A DNA stretch of 6,022 nucleotides. Origin: Campylobacterota bacterium. Its GTDB lineage: Bacteria > Campylobacterota > Campylobacteria > Campylobacterales > JALSKU01. The notes under the pieces are model-generated. The model ran no database searches. It saw only the letters and a program-made list of their open reading frames with translations, and had not been told where the DNA came from. This document shows, in pieces, positions 1-5,054 of the stretch. The stretch is taken from the NCBI GenBank assembly GCA_013153915.1, contig JAADDL010000060.1:1-6022 (forward strand). Direction: 5' to 3'. Position numbers and translations under genes: made by a program. Every line of letters begins with the position of its first letter. Positions within the stretch are counted from its first letter, which is position 1.

Positions 1-233
1 TTTTATATGTGCCAAAAACTCTATCCTTGAAAGACGGCGATACGGTAGAGGTTAGCTCACCTTACGGAAAAGCTAAGTTTGAAGTGAAGGTGCATGAGGG
101 TTTAAGAAGCGATACTCTTATGTGCTATGCGGGCAATAGAAAATTTAACTATCTTACCTCGTCTATGGTTAGTTTTGAGGGTGAGTGTGCCGTTTTTCAA
201 GAGATGAAAGTCGATATAAAAAAACTCTCATGA
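1..233 (+). CDS. Molybdopterin oxidoreductase, C-terminal end (5'-truncated by window)
   Basis: The frame is open from the left edge (codons for Leu at 3-5 and Tyr at 6-8, then VPKTLSLKDGDTVEVSS...) and stops with TGA at 231-233, so 76 residues are visible. The GTG at 9 is an internal codon, not a start. The pattern 'LKDGDTVEVSSPYGKAKFEVKV-EGLRSDTL', then 'LTSS...EGECAVFQEMKVDI' at the very end, fits the C-terminal beta-barrel domain that binds the molybdopterin guanine dinucleotide cofactor in the DMSO-reductase superfamily (nitrate, polysulfide/thiosulfate and formate enzymes). The catalytic part, the [4Fe-4S] site, any Tat signal and the Mo ligand all lie outside the window, so the substrate cannot be assigned. 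The stop overlaps the start of the glycosyltransferase gene by four bases (ATGA), suggesting co-transcription. Membership of the superfamily is fairly secure; subfamily is unknown. Confidence 0.72.
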   Translation, partial: LYVPKTLSLKDGDTVEVSSPYGKAKFEVKVHEGLRSDTLMCYAGNRKFNYLTSSMVSFEGECAVFQEMKVDIKKLS

Positions 234-1027
234 ATATCTCGGTCGTCATACCGACTTACAATCGTCAAGGACTTGTAAAAAGGGCTATCGAGTCGGTGAT
301 AAACCAAACTTTAAAACCCCAAGAGATCATCGTTGTTGATGACGGATCGAGCGATGATACGAAAAAGGTTCTTCAAAACTACCCCGTTTGTTATATCTAC
401 CAACCAAATCAAGGCGTAAGCGCAGCAAGAAATAGAGGTATCAAAGAGGCGAAAAATGAGTGGATAGCCTTTTTGGATAGCGATGATGAGTGGCAAGAGG
501 AGAAGCTTCAAAAACAGGCGGATTTTCATAAACTCAACAAAGATATACTATTTTCTCATACGGGCGAGAGGTGGATAAGAGGAGGCAAAGAGGTAAAGTA
601 CCCAAAGAGACTAAAAAAACCCTATGGGGATTGCTTTTTGGATAATCTTTCCACTTGCAAGATAGCTGCTAGTTCGGTTATGGTGCATAAAAAGGTTTTT
701 GATAAAGTGGGCTATTTTGATGAAGAGTTTAGGGTGTGTGAGGATTATGACTTTTGGCTTAGGGTTAGCTACGGATTTGAGGTAGGATTGGTGGATGAGC
801 CGCTTATCGTCAAGTATGCGGGACACTCTCAACTATCAAATCAGATATTTACCATAGATAGATACCATATAAAATCTCTTTTGAAGTTTTTAGATAGCAA
901 ATATGCAAATGAGGTAAAGCAAGAGATAAAAAGAAAGTTATCTATCTTAGAAAAAGGGGCGAAAAAACATCAAAACGGAGAACTTTTAAAGTGGTGTAAA
1001 GAGATCAAAGAGCATTTTTCTCTTTGA
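230..1027 (+). CDS. Family 2 glycosyltransferase (GT-A fold)
   Basis: This 265-residue protein probably transfers a sugar from a nucleotide-sugar donor to a surface glycan (LPS, capsule or protein glycan); donor and acceptor cannot be read from sequence. It shows the GT2 signatures in order: N-terminal beta strand MNISVVIPTYNR (1-12), nucleotide-binding VVDDGSSDDT (35-44), GVSAARNRG (62-70), the metal-binding DxD-type LDSDDEW (82-88), and the acidic catalytic-base motif CEDYDFW (170-176). The last ~60 residues are charged and helical. No signal peptide or membrane segment is evident, so it is likely cytosolic or peripheral. I chose ATG 230 over the in-frame GTG at 185 because family members begin at this first strand, and the extra 15 residues would only be a readthrough of the upstream gene. 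No clear Shine-Dalgarno precedes 230, so translation is probably coupled to the molybdoenzyme gene through the ATGA overlap. The 3' end converges on argG, 12 bp away. Confidence 0.9.
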   Translation: MNISVVIPTYNRQGLVKRAIESVINQTLKPQEIIVVDDGSSDDTKKVLQNYPVCYIYQPNQGVSAARNRGIKEAKNEWIAFLDSDDEWQEEKLQKQADFHKLNKDILFSHTGERWIRGGKEVKYPKRLKKPYGDCFLDNLSTCKIAASSVMVHKKVFDKVGYFDEEFRVCEDYDFWLRVSYGFEVGLVDEPLIVKYAGHSQLSNQIFTIDRYHIKSLLKFLDSKYANEVKQEIKRKLSILEKGAKKHQNGELLKWCKEIKEHFSL

Positions 1028-1034
1028 CCTCTTT
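998..1034. terminator. Probable bidirectional terminator hairpin between convergent genes
   Basis: The left arm 998-1012 (AAAGAGATCAAAGAG) pairs with the right arm 1020-1034 (CTCTTTGACCTCTTT) around a 7-base loop (1013-1019). On the plus strand there is one A-C mismatch (1004 against 1028); on the minus strand the same position becomes a G-U wobble, so the argG transcript can form an unbroken 15-bp stem. The stem overlaps the last codons and stop of the glycosyltransferase gene and lies just past the argG stop. A clean U tract after the stem is lacking in both directions, although the outer part of the 3' arm is U-rich on both strands (CUCUUU). Termination is therefore an inference from structure and convergent position. 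Confidence 0.6.
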
Positions 1035-1039
1035 TGAAG

Positions 1040-2251
1040 CTATTTTTTCGCTTTGCCTTCTATAATAAATCTCAAAGCGTTTAGTTTTATAAAACCTTCG
1101 GCATCTTTTTGGTTGTATACTTCATCCTCTTCAAATGTACAGTATGCGGCGTTAAATAGTGAATTTGGAGAGTTTCTGCCTACAACCGTGACATTTCCTT
1201 TATAGAGTTTTAGTCTTACCGTGCCGTTGACATTTGTTTGGGTTTTGTCGATAGCGGCTTGAAGCATCTCTCTTTCGGGGGCAAACCAAAATCCGTTATA
1301 TACCAAAGTGGCATATCTAGGCATAAGTTCATCTTTTAAGTGAGCCTCTTCTCTATCAAGAGTGATGCTCTCTATGGCTCTGTGAGCTTTTAAGAGTATC
1401 GTTCCGCCCGGAGTTTCGTAGCAACCTCTGCTTTTCATGCCGACAAATCTATTTTCCACTATATCGGCTCTTCCTATACCGTGAGTAGAGCCTAAATCGT
1501 TTAGTTTTTTTAGGAGTGTTGCGGGCGATAATTTTTCACCGTTTATGGATATGGGGTCCCCTTTTTCAAAACCTATCTCGATGTATTCGGGCTTATTTGG
1601 GGCAAATTCGGGAGAGTTCGTCCATCTCCACATACTCTCTTCAGGCTCGGCATCGGGGTCTTCTAAGATACCGCCTTCGTATGAGATATGCAAAAGGTTT
1701 GCATCCATGGAGTAGGGTGATTTTTTACCGTGCCCCTCTATGGCTATGCCGTGTTTTGCGGCGTAGGATAAGAGTTTTTCTCTACTGTTTAAGTCCCACT
1801 CTCTCCATGGGGCGATGACCGTGAGATCGGGATTTTTACTAAGATATCCAAGCTCAAATCTTACTTGGTCGTTACCTTTGCCGGTAGCTCCGTGGCTGAC
1901 TGCGTCCGCACCCGTGAGCTTTGCGATCTCTACTTGTCTTTTTGCTATAAGAGGTCTTGCTATGGATGTGCCAAGCAGATACTCTCCCTCATATAAAGCG
2001 TTTGCTCTAAACATCGGGAAAACATAATCTTTCACAAACTCTTCTCTTAAATCCTCTATAAAGATATTTTCCGGTTTTATGCCAAGAGCTAGAGCCTTCT
2101 CTCTTGCAGGTTCTACCTCCTCGCCTTGTCCTATGTCGGCCGTGAAAGTTACCACTTCGGCGTTGTATTCATCTTGTAACCACTTTAGTATCACGCTTGT
2201 ATCGAGTCCCCCGCTATAAGCAAGGACTACTTTTTTAACCTCTTTTTTCAT
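1040..2251 (-). CDS. argG: Argininosuccinate synthase
   Basis: This enzyme joins citrulline and aspartate using ATP, giving argininosuccinate, AMP and PPi: the penultimate step of arginine synthesis in the cytosol. The 403 residues match the usual length of about 400. The N-terminal ATP-pyrophosphatase domain carries the PP-loop AYSGGLDTS (11-19). After it come TADIGQGEE (37-45), EGEYLLGTSIARP (88-100) for substrate binding, and SHGATGKGNDQVRFE (119-133), the citrulline/aspartate-binding stretch. SPYSMDANLLHISYEGG (178-194) and GRADIVENRFVGMKSRG (from roughly 264) follow in the synthetase domain. The ATG at 2251 has a good Shine-Dalgarno, AAGGAA, at 2261-2266 on the minus strand, nine bases upstream. 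It lies 4 bp after the stop of the DUF59-like gene and is probably read from that gene's promoter. No other arg genes are in view, and nothing is missing from the active site. Confidence 0.98.
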   Translation of the reverse strand: MKKEVKKVVLAYSGGLDTSVILKWLQDEYNAEVVTFTADIGQGEEVEPAREKALALGIKPENIFIEDLREEFVKDYVFPMFRANALYEGEYLLGTSIARPLIAKRQVEIAKLTGADAVSHGATGKGNDQVRFELGYLSKNPDLTVIAPWREWDLNSREKLLSYAAKHGIAIEGHGKKSPYSMDANLLHISYEGGILEDPDAEPEESMWRWTNSPEFAPNKPEYIEIGFEKGDPISINGEKLSPATLLKKLNDLGSTHGIGRADIVENRFVGMKSRGCYETPGGTILLKAHRAIESITLDREEAHLKDELMPRYATLVYNGFWFAPEREMLQAAIDKTQTNVNGTVRLKLYKGNVTVVGRNSPNSLFNAAYCTFEEDEVYNQKDAEGFIKLNALRFIIEGKAKK

Positions 2252-2255
2252 TTTG

Positions 2256-2552
2256 TTACATTCCTTTCCAGTTGGCTTGCTCTATCTGTAAAAACTTTTG
2301 TCTCTCCTCTTCGTTCATGATCTTTTCATCAAACTCAAATCCAACTCCAAGATTTGATAAAGTGTTTGAAACCGAAGCTATCAGCATATCTCTTATGGGT
2401 ATGCCGTCAAACGGCCAAGCGAATGTGGCTTTTACTTTGTTAGAGTCGGGGTCTATATCGACATTTTGTAGTATACCGAGAGTTGTTAAGCTCGCATTTA
2501 TAGCCGGGTGCTGAACGCCCTCTACGGCTGAGATAATTTTTGCAAAATCCAT
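2256..2552 (-). CDS. Stand-alone DUF59/MIP18-like small protein (Fe-S assembly-related), cysteine-free
   Basis: The 98 residues resemble the DUF59/MIP18 fold found in SufT-type proteins and at the N terminus of Mrp/ApbC Fe-S carrier ATPases. There is an initial helix followed by HPAINASLTTLGILQNVDID (15-34), a second strand KVKATFAWPF (39-48), a helix with IRDMLIASVSNTLSNLG (53-69), and a closing strand VGFEFDE. The 20-odd residue tail (MNEEERQKFLQIEQANWKGM) is charged and helical. Unlike many family members it has no cysteine anywhere: the place where a Cys-Pro usually follows the second strand reads WPFDGIP (46-52). Direct cluster binding through Cys is therefore unlikely, and a scaffold or partner-binding role is more plausible. 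There is no P-loop ATPase domain. The start at 2552 is supported by Shine-Dalgarno AAGGAT (2559-2564, minus strand) six bases upstream. It is the first gene of a two-gene unit with argG. Family placement is by pattern only. Confidence 0.75.
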   Translation of the reverse strand: MDFAKIISAVEGVQHPAINASLTTLGILQNVDIDPDSNKVKATFAWPFDGIPIRDMLIASVSNTLSNLGVGFEFDEKIMNEEERQKFLQIEQANWKGM

Positions 2553-2571
2553 CTTTTGATCCTTGTAAAAT

Positions 2572-2611
2572 TTTTGTCGAAATTATAGCACTTTTTCGAA
2601 AATTCGCAAAA
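2572..2611. promoter_or_regulatory. Imperfect dyad around the argG-operon promoter (possible operator)
   Basis: TTTTGTCGAA (2572-2581) is matched in inverted orientation by TTCGCAAAA (2603-2611), with one extra T in the left arm. The two arms flank the -10 element, and a perfect 10-bp palindrome TTTTCGAAAA (2593-2602) lies between them in the promoter spacer. This geometry would let a dimeric regulator block polymerase. No regulator is known from the window, and short AT-rich dyads arise by chance, so confidence is low. Confidence 0.3.
2582..2590 (-). promoter_or_regulatory. Extended -10 promoter for the DUF59-like/argG operon
   Basis: On the minus strand, TGC (2588-2590) followed directly by TATAAT (2582-2587) is a perfect extended -10 element for the housekeeping sigma factor. 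A weak -35 candidate, TTGCGA, lies 16 bases upstream. Campylobacterota promoters often lack a good -35, so this is not a concern. Transcription would begin near 2575, giving a leader of roughly 23 bases with the Shine-Dalgarno at 2559-2564. Confidence 0.7.
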
Positions 2612-2657
2612 CAAGCAAATTTCATACCACAACTAAGCGGTTTTTACGGAAACTTTT

Positions 2658-2663
2658 TATAAA
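2658..2663 (+). promoter_or_regulatory. Candidate -10 element for the S4-trpD-tsaE-lptB-rpoN operon
   Basis: TATAAA at 2658-2663, inside the A/T-rich stretch TTTTTATAAAATAT, is the best -10 match ahead of the rightward operon. It lies about 27 bases before the start codon. No -35 hexamer stands out at the expected distance. The remainder of the divergent intergenic region (2553-2689) holds the leftward promoter and no RNA gene that I can see. Confidence 0.4.
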
Positions 2664-2689
2664 ATATCCTAAAATGTGAGGAAGCCGTG

Positions 2690-2941
2690 ATGAGAATAGA
2701 TAAATTTTTAAATAGTGTAAATATCACCAAAAGAAGAGCAGTTTCGGAAGATATGTGTAAAAGCGGAGTTGTTAGCATAAACGGCAAAGTCGCAAAACCC
2801 GCCAAAGATGTAAAAGTGGGAGATGAGATAGAGATAAAGTACCTTGAAAGGGTGGAGAGGTATGAAGTTTTGCAAATTCCTACTACCAAAAGTATCCCAA
2901 AGAGTAAAAAAGATGAATATGTAAGGAGATTGGATGTTTGA
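2690..2941 (+). CDS. Small S4-domain RNA-binding protein
   Basis: These 83 residues are essentially one S4 RNA-binding domain: MRIDKFLNSVNITKRR (1-16) is the typical opening helix, then SEDMCKSGVVSINGKVAKPAKDVKVGDEIEIKY supplies the helix-turn and the VxINGK...KxVKxGDEI signature (about 19-51). A short basic tail follows (KSIPKSKKDEYVRR). The size and layout match the Hsp15/RlbP-like stand-alone S4 proteins, which bind ribosomal RNA or stalled 50S subunits; the exact RNA target is unknown. I chose ATG 2690 rather than the GTG codon immediately before it (2687) because the Shine-Dalgarno GAGGAA (2678-2683) is six bases from the ATG and only three from the GTG. It is the first gene of the rightward operon, and its last eight bases overlap trpD. 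Confidence 0.88.
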   Translation: MRIDKFLNSVNITKRRAVSEDMCKSGVVSINGKVAKPAKDVKVGDEIEIKYLERVERYEVLQIPTTKSIPKSKKDEYVRRLDV

Positions 2942-3914
2942 AGAGGCTAAAAGAAAATTTGAAGATATATTTGAAAATAAAATGGATGCCGACGAGGCAA
3001 AGAGGTATCTTGTAGAGTTGTATGAAAGAGGCGAGAGTGCCGAAGAGATAGCGGCGGCGACCGAAGTGATGAGAAAATACTCCAAAAAGCTCGATATAGA
3101 CGATGCTTTAAGAGAAAAGCTTATAGATGTAGTCGGAACGGGCGGAGATAAGAGCAATAGTTTTAATATATCAAGCACGGTATCTTTGCTTTTGCCCTCT
3201 CTTGGGTGCGTTGTAGCAAAACATGGCAACAGGGCCATCACCAGTAGTAGCGGAAGTGCCGATATGCTTGAGGCTTTGGGTATCAATCTAAATCTTGACA
3301 TAGAGGCTCAAACAAAGATGTTAAAAGAGTGCGGATTTACCTTTTTGTTTGCTATCAACCACCATCCCGCTATGAAATACATCATGCCGATTAGAAAAAG
3401 TTTGTCTCATAGGACCATCTTTAATATCTTGGGACCTTTAACAAATCCGGCGGGTGCAAAAAAGTATCTTATAGGCGTATTTAGCGATGAGTTTTTGGGT
3501 AGGATTATAAAAGGTCTTAGTCTGCTCGATACGAAGGCCGCCATAGCCGTTAGTAGTCGTGATGGGCTTGATGAGATAAGTATATGCGATGTGACTTACG
3601 CCACTTTGCTAAAAGAGGGTAAAACTAAGGATTTTATCATAGACCCTCAAGAGTTCGGCTTTAAACTTGCTAAAAAAGAGGAGATAAAAGGCGGTGACGC
3701 TAAAGAAAACGCCAAAATCACAAGAGCTATACTGGAAGGTAAAGAGAGGGGAGCCAAAAGAGATATAGTCCTTTTAAATGCGGGAGTCGCTTTGTATGTT
3801 GACTCAAAAGCAAGGGATATAAAAGAGGGTATTGAGATGGCGAGTGATGCCATAGATAGCGGAAAAGCCAAGAAAAAGCTTGATGAGATCATAGATACCA
3901 GCCATAAAGTTTAG
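2934..3914 (+). CDS. trpD: Anthranilate phosphoribosyltransferase
   Basis: TrpD transfers the phosphoribosyl group of PRPP to anthranilate, the second committed step of tryptophan synthesis. The 326 residues show a small N-terminal helical domain (about 1-65) and the phosphoribosyl-binding core. Core motifs are VGTGGDKSNSFNISS (67-81) for PRPP, KHGNRAITSSSGSAD (96-110), HRTIFNILGPLTNPAG (159-174) for anthranilate, and DGLDEIS (210-216), whose D213/E214 bind Mg. KGGDAKENA (252-260) is near the C terminus. It is not fused to a TrpG amidotransferase domain, as it is in Campylobacter jejuni and the enteric bacteria. A strong Shine-Dalgarno, AAGGAG (2923-2928), lies five bases before ATG 2934, inside the S4 gene, and the genes overlap by 8 bp. 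No other trp gene is in view, so it is separated from the rest of its pathway here. The next gene starts 2 bp after its stop. Confidence 0.97.
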   Translation: MFEEAKRKFEDIFENKMDADEAKRYLVELYERGESAEEIAAATEVMRKYSKKLDIDDALREKLIDVVGTGGDKSNSFNISSTVSLLLPSLGCVVAKHGNRAITSSSGSADMLEALGINLNLDIEAQTKMLKECGFTFLFAINHHPAMKYIMPIRKSLSHRTIFNILGPLTNPAGAKKYLIGVFSDEFLGRIIKGLSLLDTKAAIAVSSRDGLDEISICDVTYATLLKEGKTKDFIIDPQEFGFKLAKKEEIKGGDAKENAKITRAILEGKERGAKRDIVLLNAGVALYVDSKARDIKEGIEMASDAIDSGKAKKKLDEIIDTSHKV

Positions 3915-3916
3915 GC

Positions 3917-4327
3917 ATGAAGATAAAAGCGTCTCTTGATGAGTTGGATAGTGTCGTAGATGCCGTTAAGAAAAATATAGATACAAGTCACTCTATCGTT
4001 TTACTACAAGGGGATTTGGCAAGCGGAAAAACGACATTTGTCAAAAGATTTGTGGAGAGTTTCGGCTTGAAAGATGCCGTAACGAGTCCGACATTTTCAT
4101 TGCAAAGTGTGTATGGGGACAAGATATACCACTATGATATTTACAATAAATCCCTCGAAGAGTTTTTATCTCTCGGGCTTTTGGAAGAGTTTGAAAAAGA
4201 GGGTATTCATCTTGTTGAATGGGGAGACGATAGGCTAAAAGAGATGCTTTTGAAGTTTGGTTTTGATGTGGCGGTTTTAAAGATAAAAAGAGTTCAAAAT
4301 AAAAGAGAGTATGAGATAGATGCATAA
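3917..4327 (+). CDS. tsaE: tRNA t6A-modification ATPase TsaE
   Basis: TsaE is the small ATPase that works with TsaB and TsaD to place threonylcarbamoyl on A37 of ANN-decoding tRNAs, in the cytosol. The 136-residue length is slightly short of the usual 140-155. Family motifs are present in order: Walker A GDLASGKTT (32-40), the switch-like TSPTFSL (56-62), HYDIY (72-76), and VEWGD (100-104). The usual family form of the P-loop is GDLGAGKTT. Here A35-S36 replace Gly-Ala, which still satisfies GxxxxGKT. ATG 3917 lies 2 bp after the trpD stop without a good Shine-Dalgarno, implying translational coupling. The 3' end overlaps lptB by 8 bp. tsaB and tsaD are not in the window. Confidence 0.94.
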   Translation: MKIKASLDELDSVVDAVKKNIDTSHSIVLLQGDLASGKTTFVKRFVESFGLKDAVTSPTFSLQSVYGDKIYHYDIYNKSLEEFLSLGLLEEFEKEGIHLVEWGDDRLKEMLLKFGFDVAVLKIKRVQNKREYEIDA

Positions 4328-5042
4328 ACTAAAAGTAGAAAAACTTGAAAAAGTTATAAAAAAGACAAAGATCATCAATGATATATCTTTGGAAGTGACA
4401 AGCGGGGAAGTTGTAGGGCTTTTGGGGCCTAACGGTGCGGGTAAAACAACCACTTTTTATATGATTTGCGGACTTATAGAGGCAACAAGCGGCAAGATAT
4501 ATCTGGACAATCAAGATATATCCGACATCCCTCTTCACAAAAGGGCAAAGCTGGGTATCGGGTATTTGCCGCAAGAGTCTAGTATATTTAAAGATTTAAG
4601 CGTAGAAGAAAATATCATGCTCGCTTGCGAAATCATCTATGACGATAAAGATGAAGTTTTGAAAAAAACCGATGAACTTTTGGAGCTTTTAAATATAGAG
4701 CCCATCAGAAGAAGAAAAGCGCAAAATCTAAGCGGTGGAGAGAGAAGAAGATGCGAGATAGCAAGATCGTTGGCTTTGAAGCCGAAATTTCTACTGCTTG
4801 ATGAGCCTTTTGCGGGGGTTGACCCTATCGCGGTGGCGGATATCCAAGACATCATAAAAGAGTTAGCCAAGCTAAAGATAGGCATACTCATAACCGACCA
4901 TAATGTTAGAGAGACCCTATCCATCTGCGATAAAGCTTATGTGATAAAAGACGGCTCTTTGTTGGCTCAAGGAAGCGCTGAGGAGATATTTGACAATAAG
5001 CTTGTAAAGACTTACTATTTGGGCGACAATTTTAAGCTGTAG
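4320..5042 (+). CDS. lptB: Lipopolysaccharide export ABC transporter ATPase LptB
   Basis: LptB is the cytoplasmic ATPase that, with membrane partners LptF and LptG, extracts LPS from the inner membrane and drives it along the Lpt bridge to the cell surface. The 240 residues nearly equal E. coli LptB in length and align with it throughout. Walker A GPNGAGKTT is at 36-44, Q-loop GYLPQESSIF at 81-90, signature LSGGE at 137-141, Walker B with D161/E162 in LLLDEP, D-loop AGVD at 165-168, and switch histidine H194 in ITDHNVRE. F90, the position known in E. coli LptB to contact the LptF/LptG coupling helices, is kept. The ending YLGDNFKL matches the E. coli-type tail. ATG 4320 overlaps tsaE by 8 bp and has only a weak Shine-Dalgarno. 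rpoN follows after 12 bp, an adjacency also seen in enteric bacteria. lptA and lptC are not in the window. Confidence 0.97.
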   Translation: MHKLKVEKLEKVIKKTKIINDISLEVTSGEVVGLLGPNGAGKTTTFYMICGLIEATSGKIYLDNQDISDIPLHKRAKLGIGYLPQESSIFKDLSVEENIMLACEIIYDDKDEVLKKTDELLELLNIEPIRRRKAQNLSGGERRRCEIARSLALKPKFLLLDEPFAGVDPIAVADIQDIIKELAKLKIGILITDHNVRETLSICDKAYVIKDGSLLAQGSAEEIFDNKLVKTYYLGDNFKL

Positions 5043-5043
5043 T

Positions 5044-5048
5044 AAAGG
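5044..5048 (+). promoter_or_regulatory. Ribosome binding site that fixes the GTG start of rpoN
   Basis: AAAGG at 5044-5048 stands six bases before GTG 5055, in the 12-bp gap after the lptB stop. No in-frame ATG occurs near the expected N terminus, and region I homology begins directly after the GTG, so the GTG start is the natural choice. Confidence 0.6.
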
Positions 5049-5054
5049 TAGTAG

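Noticed and set aside
185..229. Upstream GTG start for the glycosyltransferase adding 15 residues
   Set aside because: The extra residues lie inside the molybdoenzyme reading region, have no counterpart in GT2 proteins, and the family's first beta strand begins right at ATG 230.
1516..2027. Two plus-strand open frames (about 100 and 70 codons) inside argG
   Set aside because: Both are antisense to a full-length, motif-complete argG and look like shadow frames rich in Arg, Ser and Leu.
2440..2625. Minus-strand 61-codon frame running through the argG-operon promoter
   Set aside because: It would start upstream of the mapped -10 element and overlaps the DUF59-like gene in another frame. It has no ribosome site and no recognisable content.
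2687..2689. GTG immediately before the S4-gene ATG as the start codon
   Set aside because: The Shine-Dalgarno at 2678-2683 would be only three bases away, too close, whereas ATG 2690 has normal spacing.
2708..3301. Open frame of 197 codons on the minus strand
   Set aside because: It lies wholly antisense to the S4 and trpD genes, which have clear family motifs. Its translation is Ser/Leu/Ile-rich in the way expected from reading GAT/GAG/AAA-rich genes backwards, and no ribosome site or family resemblance was seen.
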